A DNA stretch of 64,000 bases, taken from positions 31,889,753 to 31,953,752 of the forward strand of contig NC_090290.1 of NCBI RefSeq assembly GCF_037392515.1. The letters are read 5' to 3'. Source of the stretch: Haliotis asinina (lineage: Eukaryota; Mollusca; Gastropoda; Lepetellida; Haliotidae). Positions 24,380 to 38,800 of this stretch are shown piece after piece. Each line of letters starts with the position of its first letter. Position 1 is the first letter of the stretch. Under the pieces are notes generated by a model. The model was not told where the DNA came from. It ran no database searches and saw nothing but the letters and a program-made list of their open reading frames with translations. The translations under genes and the position numbers were made by a program.

Positions 24380-26776
24380 TGTACACACGTATCGAACAGA
24401 ATATTCTAAAGTGCAAGTGATACACCTACTATACTTCTGTTGTGAAAGGTTGATAAAACAACACACGGATACTTCCTTATGTTGATAATGTATCATGGTC
24501 GTTTGTGGGGAACTAGCTCAGCGAAGGTTGCGTAGCTAATCACACTTTATTTAAAGAGTCGGTACAATTTTCCATATGAGTTGAGGGCTCGAGATGACGT
24601 GAGTCCAAATCCAAATCGTACAAATCGTACAAGTCCAAATCGTACGGCCTAGCTCTTTCATCTTCAAACTCTTTTAGTTATAATTGACATAATAAAAAAT
24701 ATTAAGGTTGGTTGATAATATAAAACGAGTTGTGCCTTAGAATACCCTAAAATAAACGAAACGACCACACAGGGGAGAGCGCATAATTCTGCAAATCCTA
24801 ATTGAACTGCCACACATTTAGTGGATGTCTGGATGATTTATGGTATCCCAACAAACGCTCTGAGCTAAACCCCTATAGGCTCGGAGTAATTGTTTAGTGT
24901 TGTTGTAATGCGCGCAGGTGGTAATTAAGCTGTATCCTTCACAAAAACGTTAAAACATATCCAGGCAATTAATTACGCAATGCAGACATAGCTGTTGCCG
25001 TTCTGAAAGGTGCTCTAGGAGATGAGTTCATGCTGCCTCGGGCTAGGATTTATCTGGAAACATCTTTTAAATTCCTGCATGTTGTGTAGTTTATACCTCC
25101 CTGAATAGCATGTCTGTGGTGTGAGTTATATAACCATACACTAGTGTGTTTCTCTCGGCGATAACTGACCTTGGTGTAACCAATATTTTTCTAGTATATT
25201 AACCCTTATGTGTCGCGTGTTGTAATATCTAGCAGTGAATTTTGGTTTAAGGTATTACTCCATGATAACTGGTCAAGCTGCGTAGGTATTTCCCAGCAAG
25301 ATACGGAGTTTATAGTGAAATTTATGGAACTCACAACATCATGTGCAAGCTTACTGCAGCATTCTGGTGGCGTCTGTATCAGATCATATAATATGAACTC
25401 GTCAGATTAGATAAAAGCAAGAAAGTGGGTATAAACATCAACACATTGTAATAACAGGGCATCACTTTGACCAGCGTGCCCGTGACGAGTGAAATCGGCG
25501 TAGTCGTATGTATTGGGTATTGTTCGGCTCGTCTTGTCGACGTAAGGCCTCATGCGGGCCACACAGTAATCTGCCTGTTCTTTTGTAAGGCTGGCATACA
25601 GTTCCTTTGCAGTGACATAAGGCTTTTCGCCAGAGTTGAGAGTTGGGAAAGCGATTTAAAAAGCTATAATAATAAAGGTGTATTTATGAAAATGTTCAAT
25701 CGACCTGGAAATATGTAATGTTATATTTGTGGTTTTTGACCGAACACATACCAAACATAAAATGAGGCTATTCTGGACACTCGGAAGGAAAGCGGTCTCT
25801 CTGTAACGGACCACTATATTTTCATGTGATGTATCGTGTCGTAGCAGAATGGTGTGTTGATATACACGACACTAAAGATATAAACACATTTGGGGATACA
25901 CAGTTAAGTTGCTTTTGACAAATCGAACAGAACTAAGACTGAGCACTTTTGATTGACCCCGTGTTGGGAATGTACAGTTAGAAGGACTTTAATGAGCCAG
26001 TCAGTTATCGGGATGCATTTGATGTTACAAAATGGTATTTTAGCACTGTTTTATGGATTAAGACACAGTGGAGAGTCCATGTGTGACATTCATGTAGATT
26101 TTTGAAGATTTGAAAGGGGGTGGGGGAGGGGTCACTTAGCTGGTCCTGGTGTGGAAAGGGTGTCGTCAATTTATGTACACACGTACGTGTATACTACTGG
26201 GGAGAGTCATTGATTTTGTACATGACATGAATTATGAACCACATGTGATGAGCGTGGCGTTATAAAATGGTGTACAGGTAAATATATAACACACGATTGT
26301 GCACTTTCTCACCCACCCACAACTATGATCTCTCACGAAAAACCCTTTACCACTTGAAATAATGCAACATAACCCATCTGTGGTAAGGAGGTTTCTATAT
26401 GCATTTACAACAAATTCAAATGCAAATAGTAATGTTACAAAATATAATCCTCCGGGTACATGGTCAAAAATTGTGTCCTCTCTTTAGAGCGTATCAACTG
26501 TAACTGTTACTCAGTACTCGAGTGAATTCTCTCCCCTCCTTGGAGTGAAAAGTGGAGGCAGGTAGGAGCAAGTGTGGGAGTTACGTCCCTTGAGGGGGCA
26601 CGGAAGTTAGGAACGTGAACAGAAGAGAAGAAGGCAGGGTCTTGGGAAGTTCGCTGTTTACTGGCTTCTAGTAACCGGTTGCACCGATTGGCGGTGATGG
26701 TCATTGTTTTGAAAGTGTTTTTATAGCGACTATTCATCCTTTTGCTTACAGTCGTGTCGTAACTCGCTCGTCGGAC
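24380..26776. other. Intergenic DNA upstream of the acid phosphatase
   Basis: No coding homology and no strong repeat; small open frames at 25210-25410 and 25467-25718 are unassigned. The phosphatase promoter and 5' UTR should lie at its right end, but no core element is clear. Confidence 0.4.
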
Positions 26777-26884
26777 ATGTCCCCAGCCTGGACGATTTTG
26801 CTTGCGTTGGTATGCAGTCTTTCAAGGGTCAGTTCAGATGGACAAAGCGACGGAACAAATACAACACTGTCTTTAGTGCAGCTT
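26777..26884 (+). CDS. Acid phosphatase exon 1: start and signal peptide
   Basis: ATG at 26777, hydrophobic leader AWTILLALVCSL, then DGQSDGTNTTLSLVQL. The donor GTAAGT follows 26884 in phase 0. Confidence 0.88.
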
Positions 26885-29800
26885 GTAAGTAGTAATGTTA
26901 TTGATAAATTGTAGGTAAATCATACATGCTTTGGGGTACATACATCGTCTGGTTACCTGTCTATCTGTCCACAGAGAAAGTACAGAATCATGAACAAATT
27001 TTCCAGAAAAAACCCCTGGTTTCAGCTGGTTATGCGTGAGTGGTTGTGGGTTATTATCCTACAGGTGGGTCAGATGATTTCAGTTGGAACGTATTGTCCA
27101 GTTTATGTGTCACCTGACCCACAATAACTGGACCATATATATATCAGTTAATGTATGATATTTCGAGTGAATGGCATGTTCGAATTTTGGAGATTAGTAC
27201 AGTGCAGTTGGTATCAGTCAGTATTGGGTTATGTTTCCATATTCCAATCAGTTATTCATCAGAAAAAGTGGACATTGGGTAGAATAGTGGTTGAACAGTT
27301 TGCTCATTATGCCGGAGACCTCAGTTTGATTTGCTCTGTGAGCACAATGTGTGGAGCCATTTCTGATGCCCCTTGTCGTGATATTGCTGGATTTTACTGA
27401 CTCTTAACTTAAGACAAACAAAACAAATTCCCTGACGTCTCATAACCACCAACTGTCATATTCCCATGTTTCTTATTTATATTATACTAACACCTAGTCT
27501 CTGAAATGAACATATATCACAGAAGAAAGTTCATGGTAAACAACCTAACATATAATGAAGAGAAGATCTGAGACTTTCTTCATTTTTAAATCTAGACTTG
27601 CCACATTTCTGGACTTCAGTGGGCTTTCTTGGATATATGTACCTTAGACCCATTCTGTGGTCTTTGAGCAACTCATTATCCCCCCCAGCATGTAATGCGG
27701 GGCATATAATCGTCTGTCCATCCTTAATCATTTTGTTTCTGGACCATATCTAAAAAAACATTCAATATTTTTCAACAAAATGTGGTGGAACAAAACCTAA
27801 GGTTGTGCCTTTTGCTATTTACAGATATTTTTCCATTTGTATTTTTTTCCGCTTCCATGGAAATGATTCTGACTTTTTAATATCTTTCAGCAAAACTTGC
27901 AGATATATGAGGCAGGTGCCCAAAAGGTGCCTTTGGTATTTTGAGATATTTGTGATACTTATTTTTCCTGTTTTCCATGGAAACAATTTGGATTTAGTCT
28001 CAAATGGGACGGGTGGACTTTGTTTCCGGAACACAACTTGAAAACTGTTTCCTATCTTTCTACGGAAACAGGCAGATTTATGAGGCAGATCTTGAAGTGG
28101 TGCCCTCAGCTATTTACAGATATTTGTCATCTATGTTTTTCATGGTTTCCATGGAAACAATTCAAACTCAGTCTTAAAAAGCATCAAGTAACTGTCAGAT
28201 GATTTGTTCTTTCAAATATGTGGGGGCCGGGGATATGTCATCTTGTGATGACTCTTGCTTTATTTGCTGTTCGAATAAATTAAAGTTTTAGTCAATTTCT
28301 CTTTCTAGAATATGGTAGAGAAGATGAAAACATTGGTAACAAAATTTTCCAACAGCCAGTTCTAGCCCTTTATCCTGTTTGTACAAGTATATGATGATCT
28401 CTATTTACATAGATAATTACTATAACTTGACTTGCCATATAATACACAAATATGCTGACCTGCTATATGTGTAAGAAATACTGTGCCCACATCATAAAAA
28501 GGAATTAAGTGTTAAAAAAAATGTATAAAGTATCATGATCTACAGCACAACTGACCTTCAGTTAAACAAATTAGCTTTTTTAAATATTCTCTGGTAATAC
28601 ACACATTTCATTTTCATAGTCCCTGGTATCATCGTCACCATGGTTACTTTTTGCATCAATTTATAGTCTGCCATTGGATTTGAAAGTAGAAATATGACGT
28701 ACAAAGTATGAAGCAGTTTCACGTACAGCGTGCTAGATGTCCCTCAGTTCCTTCCCACAATACATGTTTACCATGTTTACAGTTACTCTGCAATATTCAC
28801 ACCATGATATCTAAGTTAAACTTTTGTCTCAGGACACATTGGTAATGATTGCATACATCATGCCTCTTCAGAAATCTACATCTACTGATTTCTGCTTTTG
28901 TTGATAGTTGTTTCGCCATGGTGATCGAGCACCCCAGAGCACCTACCCAACAGACCAGTACCAGCAAGCCACCTGGCGGATGGGATGGGGAATGCTGACA
29001 GATGTATGTACCAGTATATGAGAATATTGCCTGTTGGAGGGGGTGGAGGGGACAACATCTATGTGTTAACAAGGATGTATGTCATCAACGGATGTAAGGC
29101 ATTATTATGTTACTCATCCTACACAGTCATTGTATAATTGACAGTTTTGTGTCCAGGGAGCAAGTTTCCAAATTTGCCATTCCCTGCCTATTTTTCATGA
29201 CTCAATCCCAACACCCCATAACAAACATGGACTGTGCTTTAGTGAAAACCTTGTAAAACTCTGCTTGAACCCTTGTGAAACACTGCTAGCACCCAGCTGA
29301 TAATGATGTAACTCACTGCCTTCACTCTGATGATAACCATATAAAACACTGCTTGCACCCGCAGGTGATAATCATGTAAAACACTGTCTGCACCTTGGTG
29401 ATAACATTGCATGCACCCTAGTGATAGCCATGTAAAACACTTTGGTGATAACCATGTAGAACACTGCACCCTTGTGATGATCATGTTCAACAGTGTATGC
29501 ACCCTGGTGATAACCATGTAAAACAACCTATGCACCCAGGTGATAACCTTTACAATACTGTCTGCACCAGGGTGATAACCATGTAAAACAGCCTATGCAC
29601 CCAGGTGATAACCTTTACAATACTGTCTGCACCAGGGTGATAACCATGTAAAACAACCTATGCACCCAGGTGATAACCTTTACAATACTGTCTGCACCAG
29701 GGTGATAACCATGTAAAACAACCTATGCACCCAGGTGATAACCTTTACAATACTGTCTGCACCAGGGTGATAACCATGTAAAACAACCTATGCACCCAGG

Positions 29801-32800
29801 TGATAACCTTTACAACACTGTCTGCACCAGGGTGATAACCATGTAAAACAATGGATGCACCTTTTGTTTTTCAGGTAGGAGCAGAACAATCTTTTGATTT
29901 GGGACGCTTCTTGAAGGACAACTATAAACAGCTGAATTTTGGATCTCTGACAGATTCTGAGGTGAAGCAGCTTACCTTGCTAATACCATAGTCTTGAAGT
30001 CTTTATACAATACATTACTTACTCTATAAATATCTGGTCAGACATTGTGGTAACTTTTGATAACATTGTATTTGGTTAAAGTCACAAGATTTTTTTCGAA
30101 AATCACTGGTGCACAGCAACTTTGGTGGAGTATCTATCATTGTGACGTTTTACTCTACGCTACATGCTCAGGTGAGTGTCAGTGCTGTGGCACTGGTATA
30201 TTTCATGGCTAATGGTTTCAGGTGTATGTACGCAGCACTTCTGTTACGCGAGCACGAATGACAGCGGAGTGTGTGATGGAAGGGATGCTGCTGGCTAATG
30301 CCAGCCAATGTAACATGAAGACCATGCTGCAACCAGTCAGAGTTCACTATCAAGATCAAAGTCATGATCAGGTACTTGGTTACTCTCATGCTTCCTTAAA
30401 AAGAGGGTTGTGGTCATTTCCAGAGAGGAGCTTAACTTCATAACTTTCTTTGATGAATCTTTCTAGTCTAGTGGCAAACTGATACCATTTCGGTCTGCTA
30501 GCTGAAGCACAAATCAAATGTTTGGCCTTCTCAGATCTTGATCAGAACAGTGATAAACACAGAAGGACAAGGTATGACTGAACTGTTAATTGTATGAGCA
30601 ACCTCGATCCTTCAGAGGTAATACATCTGATGATGGTCCAGTCAGTTGTTGTGAAGGTCTGCTGTCATCACCCTCAGTTTTACACGACTGAGTTTTGGAA
30701 GTGGAAGCTGAAAGTTTGCAGGCATATTTCCACAGTGGTCAAAGATGGGATCAGTACAAACTATTTCCTGTCATTTATCACTTAAAATGTGCAATTAATC
30801 AAAACAACTTTGTTGTTGCCTTCAAAGCTTGGACTAACAAATATAGTTTTCATGTTCATAAACATATTTTCACTGATTCACATACTCTATGTGGTTGATA
30901 CTTGATCTTGTTCATATGTTCACAGCTTTTGTCCATGGCTCCCTGTCCTCTTAAGGAGAGTCTAAAACAAGAATGGAGGAGTACATCCTCTGCATGGGCA
31001 GGTTTTCTCAACCACTGTAAGGTAAGATAGCAGTGATCCATTCACTGGGCTGTTGTTGGAGGTTTATAGCATTTAGCCAGAGTTGTTCTTAAAAGTATTT
31101 TACCTTTTGCAACTCGTAAGTACTCCAATTCAAAGAGAATGTTCTCACCTGAAGTGTATCATTAAGTTATTGATGCCATTAAATTTGGAAAGTCATTTAC
31201 CCATTTCTCATAACAAACTTATTTTTCCTTGTCCTGCTTAATTGCTTATCTCCTCTTCCTGGCGAAGGTAGTGGAACACTTGAAATCCCTTGAAGTTCCC
31301 TTCTAAAAGAAGCGGATGTAAAATTCACACTGACCCATGACTCTTCCTATCGCCCGACTCAGACTTAGTCTCAGTTGATGAAATCGTGTTTTCAGTGCAG
31401 GTCACGGCTGTCGGCAGTTGACCCGCATTTACTTTGCCCGGCATGTAAACCTTTATGTTCTGCTCATACTTGTAAATTTTGTATTTTGTATTAATTTGTC
31501 TGAAGCAGAAATCTTATTATAATTATGGTCTGTACACATACATGCTAGAGATAAGCAATGTCGGCTCACGTTAGCCATGTCTAAATCTGGTGAAATAAAG
31601 TCGGGTAACCATTTTATTATTGATGCTGATTCCAGTGATGTGCCAGCTATATTTCCGAGGTTGTGTCCAGGGTCGGGCAAGTCCCCTCCCAAGACACAGA
31701 AGAGACCGTCTGTTGAGGCAGGGCCATCACAGCCCAAGAAATCTAAGTCATTCGAAGCCGAAGTCATTTCAGAATCATCCCTCTTTGATGAAAAATCCAT
31801 TCAGGGAAGAGATCGCCCCCTTGGAAGAACGTCAATTTTTTTACGAGTCTCCGTTGATGTTACGGAGTGAAGACATCAGTCAACGGACATTGGCAACTAG
31901 ATCGACACCGGCAACATCATCAACGCCTCAGAACCCCTTTCTTCTATAACAGTCATCGCAGATGTCGACTGCAACCTCGGGCTTCGTAGACAGCTCTTCA
32001 ACGCAGGCACCTTCGTGCAACGATTCACAACACAGATGATGAATCTTATGGAGCGACTGTTGGAAGAGGAAAGATGACTGCACTCGTCAATGATGTCGAC
32101 TGCGAATCAGCAAGTACATTCATCTAGACCTGCTCTCACGTCTGATGATGAAGAAGAGGTGCATGCATGTGCGTACGCACTCCAGAAGATCCAGGTCCCG
32201 GTCATCGGGTTGCAATACAGAAGGATACACTTGCACGAGTAGTTATACTTGGGTGGGTGACGTCTCATGCTCGCGTGAGTGCACTTGTGGATGGACTCGT
32301 CAACGGAGAAGGTCTCCTTCAGTCTTCCCTATTCATAGAAGATCATCCATGATAGCAATCATCCTCCCCTTCGGACTTACACTCAAACAGTCGAGATTGT
32401 CGGCGATCTATGAATTCGTCTTACTCTAGGAAGAATGAAGTTAGACACCATTGTGAGTTGTCACCAAAGGAAGCCCTATTTTCAGACTCAGAAGTCACAT
32501 CATGGATCATGGATGGCTTAAACCTTGTTTCACCATCTAAGGATTCCAATGAATTCAACACGCATGAAATGAAGAATGATGGCATTGATACGTTAACATT
32601 CCCACCTATAGCTCCTGTATCTATGATCCCTGCGACTTTCTCTACAGCATTTAGGTCTGCAACCAAGTTTCAACAGAAAAATGTGCCACCTTTTAACGCA
32701 CATTATTTCCCTCTTCATCACATGGAGACAATGGTTCAGCGATTCAAGCGCCTATTTATCCCTATATCTACTGAGACACCCACGGAAGTATCCCGCAACA

Positions 32801-35800
32801 CTATCACAGTGTGGATTAGAACTGTTATACTTAAAACATATAAAGCTGCAGGATTAGACCCGCCACGAGCTTCTATCTCACATGAAGTCAGAGCCCTAGC
32901 AACTACACTAGCGCTACATGGAAACTGCTCACTATCTACTATTATGAAAGGCTATTTTTGGAAGTCAAACACGGTGTTTGCCAACCATTACCTGCGAGAC
33001 ATAGCCACGGAGGACATCACTGGCATTCATCAGTTTGGGCCACTTTTTGCTCGGCAACTAACAGTTCCCCAACGATGCTGGCTTAACTCACCCGATTTAT
33101 CACATGACTTGTGGAAGCCAGACGCTTTGCGGAGTATTTTGATGCAAAGTCTATGCGCACATCTTGAACAGACTAGCATGAGTGATTAGGACCTTGTATT
33201 CATTATGAAGATATTTGAACATGAAGAAATGTCGCAACTAGTCTTGATTGCTGTATCTTGACATTTAGTTGCATCAGAAACTAGCAGGACACTAGCTACT
33301 TTTGGTGTCATCACGTGCTGTTATAGGACATAATTTGGAACAGACAGCAGAATCCAGCATGGACTGACCCACAAACATTTCTGTCAGATTCTGTAAGCAA
33401 CTAAGCATGAGTCAGGATAAGGAAAAATGTGTAATTTTCTGAATAAAATTGATATTTTATACTTATCCTGACTCGTGCCTCAGACACTCAATTCTTGTAT
33501 TCTCGTGTCTGGCGATTATAGGAGAGAGTGAATTATCATGGCCGATCAGCTGACTATGTGCATAGGAAGGGAGGTAATACATGGATTAGTGTGAATTTTA
33601 CGTCTGCTTCTGTTAGAAGGGAACTTCATAGGATTTCAAGTGTTCTGCTACCTTGGCCAGGAAGAGGAGATAAACAATTAAGCATTAGTCAGGATAAGTA
33701 TAAAATATCAATTTTATTCAGAAAATTACATGATTTTAATAGCCCTAGGGTAATGCCATTTAGTGTATGTAATAATATAAAGTTACAGATGGAATAGTGT
33801 GAAGTATTTTAATGGAATGCTGTTATGTGAAAGAGGCATTAGTGTACAGCGATTGATAGAATAATGCACAGTCAGAGATGCAATAATGTAAAGAAATAGA
33901 TGGAAAAATGTAAAGTGATGGAGAGAATAATGTTAAATGAAAGAGTGAACAGTGTAAGACAATTGTTTTAATAATGCACAGTCAGAGATGCAATAGAGCA
34001 AAGTAACAGATAGAACAATGTGTAGTGATGAAGAGAAAAATGTTAAATGTTAAACGTACTTAATAATGTAAAGTAATAAGTTAAATATACGTAAATTTTT
34101 AATATCTGTTTAGATTCTAATGTACATTTACCCAGGAAATCTTACATTGCCTGATTCCCATTTCAGTATATTAACTTGAACTCTGTTGTTTTTCAAGAAA
34201 ATGTTCAAGTACCTGAGCAGGTTCACTGGATGGAAGGTTGACGAGACAAACATACTGAGGATAGCTGATGCATTGTACTGTGAGGTTAGTGTCAGCTGTC
34301 AGCACATTGTAGTGTCAGTCTCTCAGCACTGTAGTGTCACTTTGTCAGTGTAATATCAGCTGTCGGTAACATTATGTAGTGACATTCTGTCAGTGACACT
34401 GTGTAGTGTCAGTCTGTCAGTAGTACTGTGTAGTATCAGTCTGTCAGTAGCACTGTAATATCAGCTGTCAGTAATACTGTCTAGTGTCAGCTGTTAGTAA
34501 CACTGTGTAGTGTCAGTCTGTCCGTGACACTGTGTAGTGTCAGTCTGTCAGTAACACTACACAGTGTGGTGTACGGCTTGTCTTTAGTAACACAGTGTTG
34601 TGTAAAGCTGTAGTTACAGGGTAGTGTAAGGCTTTAGTTACAGAGTGTAATGTAAGGCTTTAGTTGCACAGTGTGGTATAAGGCTTTAATTACACAGTGT
34701 TGTGTAAGACTTTAGTTACAGAGTGTGGTATAAGGCTTTATTTACACAGTGTAGTGTGCAGATTCAGTTACATTGTTCGGTGTAATGCTTTAGTTGCACA
34801 GTGTTGTGAAAGGCTTTAGTTGCACAGTGTGATGTAAAACTTTATTTACACAGTATGGTGTAAGGCTTTAGCTGCACAGTGTGGTATAATGCTTTAGTTC
34901 CACAGTGTGGTGTAAGGCTTTAGTTACACAGTGTGGTGTAAGGCTTTAGTTACAGAGTGTGGTTTAAGGCTTTAGTAGCACAATGTGGTGTAAGGCTTTA
35001 GTTATAGAGTGTGGTATAAGGCTTTAGTAGCACAGTGTGCTGTAAGGCTTTAGTTACAGAGTGTGGTGTAAGGCTTTAGTTACACAGTATGGTGTAAGGC
35101 TTTAGTTACAGAGTGTGGTTTAAGGCTTTAGTAGCACAATGTGGTGTAAGGCTTTAGTTATAGAGTGGTGTAAGGCTTTAGTAGCACAGTGTGGTTTAAG
35201 GCTTTAGTTACAGAGTGTGGTATAAGGCTTTAGTTACAGAGTGGTGTAAGGCTTTAGTTACAGAGTGTGGTTTAAGGCTTTAGTTCCACAGTGTGCTGTA
35301 AGGCTTTAGTTACAGAGTGTGGTGTAAGGCTTTAGTTACACAGTGTGGTGTAAGGCTTTAGTTACAGAGTGTGGTATAAGGCTTTAGTTACAGAGTGTGG
35401 TGTAAGACTGTAGTTACACAGTACTGTGTAAGGCTGTAGTTACACAGTGCGATGTAAGGCTTTAGTTTCACAATGTGATGTTAGGCTTTAGTTGCACAGT
35501 GTGGTGTAAGGCTTTAGTTACAGAGTGTGGTGTAAGGCTTTAGTTGCAAAGTGTGGTTTAAGACTTTAGTCCCACAGTGTAATGTAAGGCACAGTGTTAT
35601 CATGGAAGTTTATTATGTGTTTATTGCTCTGGTATGATGTGGTCAGAGCAGCTTTTTCAAATAAACCTGGAATGTCGTTTTGGTTATTAGAAGTACTGTG
35701 ACTGTTTAGCTGGGGGAATAATTCATTGATCTTATGTCAACTGTGCATAGCAATGTATTGAGATGTTTTATCACACTGCAAATTTGGAAACACATGGAAT

Positions 35801-38800
35801 GGACACTCAGTATAATGGATAAAGAAGGTTATCATGATAATAGGAATCATGTATTTGTGCATAGTGCAGAATGTTTGATTAGAAAAATGTATTCACAAAT
35901 GCTTTTCCAAAATATTCCTTGAAATGAAGTTGTTCACTGTTGGTAGTTGTTATTGTTATTTATGGGTGATGTTACTGATGTCATTAATGATGCTTGTACA
36001 GATGCGTCATGATCTCAAACAGCCTTCTTGGATGAACCCGGAAATTCTGCTTCTGATGGATGTCTACAATCGATCCTCAGCCTTTGCTTACCCTACGGCA
36101 GAAATGCAGAAGTTGGGTGCAGGTGAGTGATACTCTAGGTTCGTAATGGGTCCAAACATTGTTTTTTTGGACCCAGGTCAGGGGTAGGCTGTGTTTAACT
36201 TTACTCTGTCATGACCAATTTCCAAGTATATTCAGTTTGAACCTTTATATTTTGTTCAACCAACAGCATTTGGAATCTAATTATAAAATTGACACTGAAT
36301 CTTTTCATGAGTTCATCACAATGTTATTATCACTAATATCAGATGCTCAAAAATGGTAACCTTATAAGACTTTCATTTGCCTTTCAACCACATTAAAATA
36401 AAATGAAATGCGATGTTAAACATAAAATAGATATAAGTATTTGCTGATGTTGAACATTAGGTCACTCTAAAGAAAGTCATATGGTGTAGCAGGTGTTAAA
36501 CATTTCTGATCACTGTCCTGTTAGAACACATTTGGCATGAGCTGTCTATGCAACTGGTGGCAAGTGTTTAGTGTGTTGATTGTTTCAAGGACAGATGTTT
36601 ATAGTAGTAGGTGATCTAGCCAGAGGGAACAATACCAAAACATTTCCCAGTGAATGTCAGTATGTGGTATGGAAAGAGTTCCAGATCTGTATTTTGGGAA
36701 TTCGCCAATGTCTAAAACTAACATCCTACATGGAAGGCATCATCGGTTTCTAGGGCTTGATAGTTTGTTGCATGTTGCTTTTTAGGTCCCCTACTAGAGC
36801 AGATGCTGTCAAACATCAAACTCAAGTTGATTGACCCTGGCAGTCAAATGAAGCTATATATGTACTCAGCAGTAAGTGCATGTCAGTTAAACAATGGGCC
36901 AATAATTTATGTGTATTCTGTGCCAAATACCCACTCAGTTAACTTATAGGCAAGTGATTTATGTGTACTCAGCACTAAGTACCCACTCATTTAACTAATA
37001 GGCCAATGATTTATGTGTACTCAACAAAATGAACCCACTCATTTAACTAATAGGCCAGTGATTATGTGTACTCAGCACTAAGTACCCACTCAGTTAACCA
37101 GAGTCCAATGATTTATATGTGCTCTGCAGTAATTAACTTCAATTGTTACTAGCAAATAAATCCTCTGATCCAGATGGTTAGACAGTATTTGTTCATTAGT
37201 TCATAATTTTGTCTGATCAGTTGAGGTGACAGATGCACTCTATGTTTTAACAGTCATACCTGCACCTCTGCACCTGGAGCAGTAAATTAATGCAAAGAAG
37301 TACGATAAAATTAAGCATGAATGCAATTACCTCTAAGCAGGAACTATTAGGAAACATTTTATCTGTATGTAACTCATTCATTGCTATTTCTGTGTCTTTA
37401 GAAACCAGAATGTGACTATTTATTTCATATTTTTCTTCCGCACCTACAGACCAAGAATATTCTTTAAAGGATTTTCAGAATGAAAGAGCTGAGGAATGCT
37501 TACCTCTCTTTTCAGCATGATAACAACATTATTGCTTTTCTGTCAGCACTTGGAGTATTCAATTCCATCCAGCCTCCATACACTGCCTGTGTAATGCTGG
37601 AGCTTTATCACAGGAACAACTTATTCTTTGTCAAAGTCCTGTACAGAAATGACACAGCAGTACCTCCATATACACTGATAATACCAGGTGAGTGACTCGC
37701 TGAGTGACAATGTAGTAGGTGAACAATCACACTTTCATTTTCATAATGGCTACATCACATTACTGTGAGAGTAAATGAAGACTTTTGCATTTCATTTTCT
37801 AACTTTTGTGATCATGTTCAAATTCTGCCATGTGTCAGTGCATGTTATCCAAAATCTGCCATGTGTGTGTGAATTGTTTCCAATATCTGCCATGTGTCGG
37901 TGAAAGGTATCCAATATCTGCCATGTGTCAGTAAATGCTATCCAATATCTGTCATGTGTCAGTGTATGTTATCCAGTGTATGTTATCCAATGTCTGCCAT
38001 GTGTGTGTGAACTGTTTCCGTTATCTGCCATGTGTCAGTCTATGTTATCCAATATATGCCATGTGTCGGTGAATGCTATCCAGTATCTGCCATGTGTCAG
38101 TGAATGCTATCCAATATCTGCCATGTGTCGTGAATGCTATCCAATATCTGCCATGTGTCGATGAATGCTATCCAATATCTACTGTGTGTCAGTGAATGTT
38201 ATCCAATATCTGCCATGTGTCGATGAATGCTATCCAATATCTACTGTGTGTCAGTGAATGTTATCCAATATCTGCCATGTGTCGATGAATGCTATCCAAT
38301 ATCTGCCGTGTGTCAGTGAATGTTATCCAATATCTGCCATGTGTCAGTGAATGTTATCCAATATCTGCCATGTGTCAGTGAATGTTATGCAAATGTATGT
38401 GTTGTGAATCATGTCTAGTCATTGTGTCAGTGAATCATGGCTTGCCACTGGAAGAATCGAAAGGAATTTGTTGTACACACACAGGTTCTGTGGATGTTCA
38501 TGTGGTACCATTAGATTTTATTCATATTTTGTATGTGTTTCTGCAGGTTGTGCCGCTCTATGTCCTATTGCCACCTTCCACAGACTGCTCAGTAATGTGA
38601 CACTTGAGGCGGAATCTCGCGCTTCCATGTGTGGCTCCACCCAAGCTGCATCAGGAGCCACGACCACCCCTAACACTTGTAAGTGACTTGTCAGACTGTC
38701 ATTGTGAAATGTAGCAGCAACTGATTGTCTGAGGCAGATATTTGCCTGGCAGAGTTATCTCCCTGGCAGCTACAATAATGCCCTGATCGATGGAATGCTA

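Noticed and set aside
34561-35590. CRISPR-like array
   Set aside because: Units are contiguous with no unique spacers, and the sequence is intronic in an animal gene.
37925-38164. Repetitive 79-codon open frame (SVNAIQYL..)
   Set aside because: It is translation of the 31-bp minisatellite inside a phosphatase intron.
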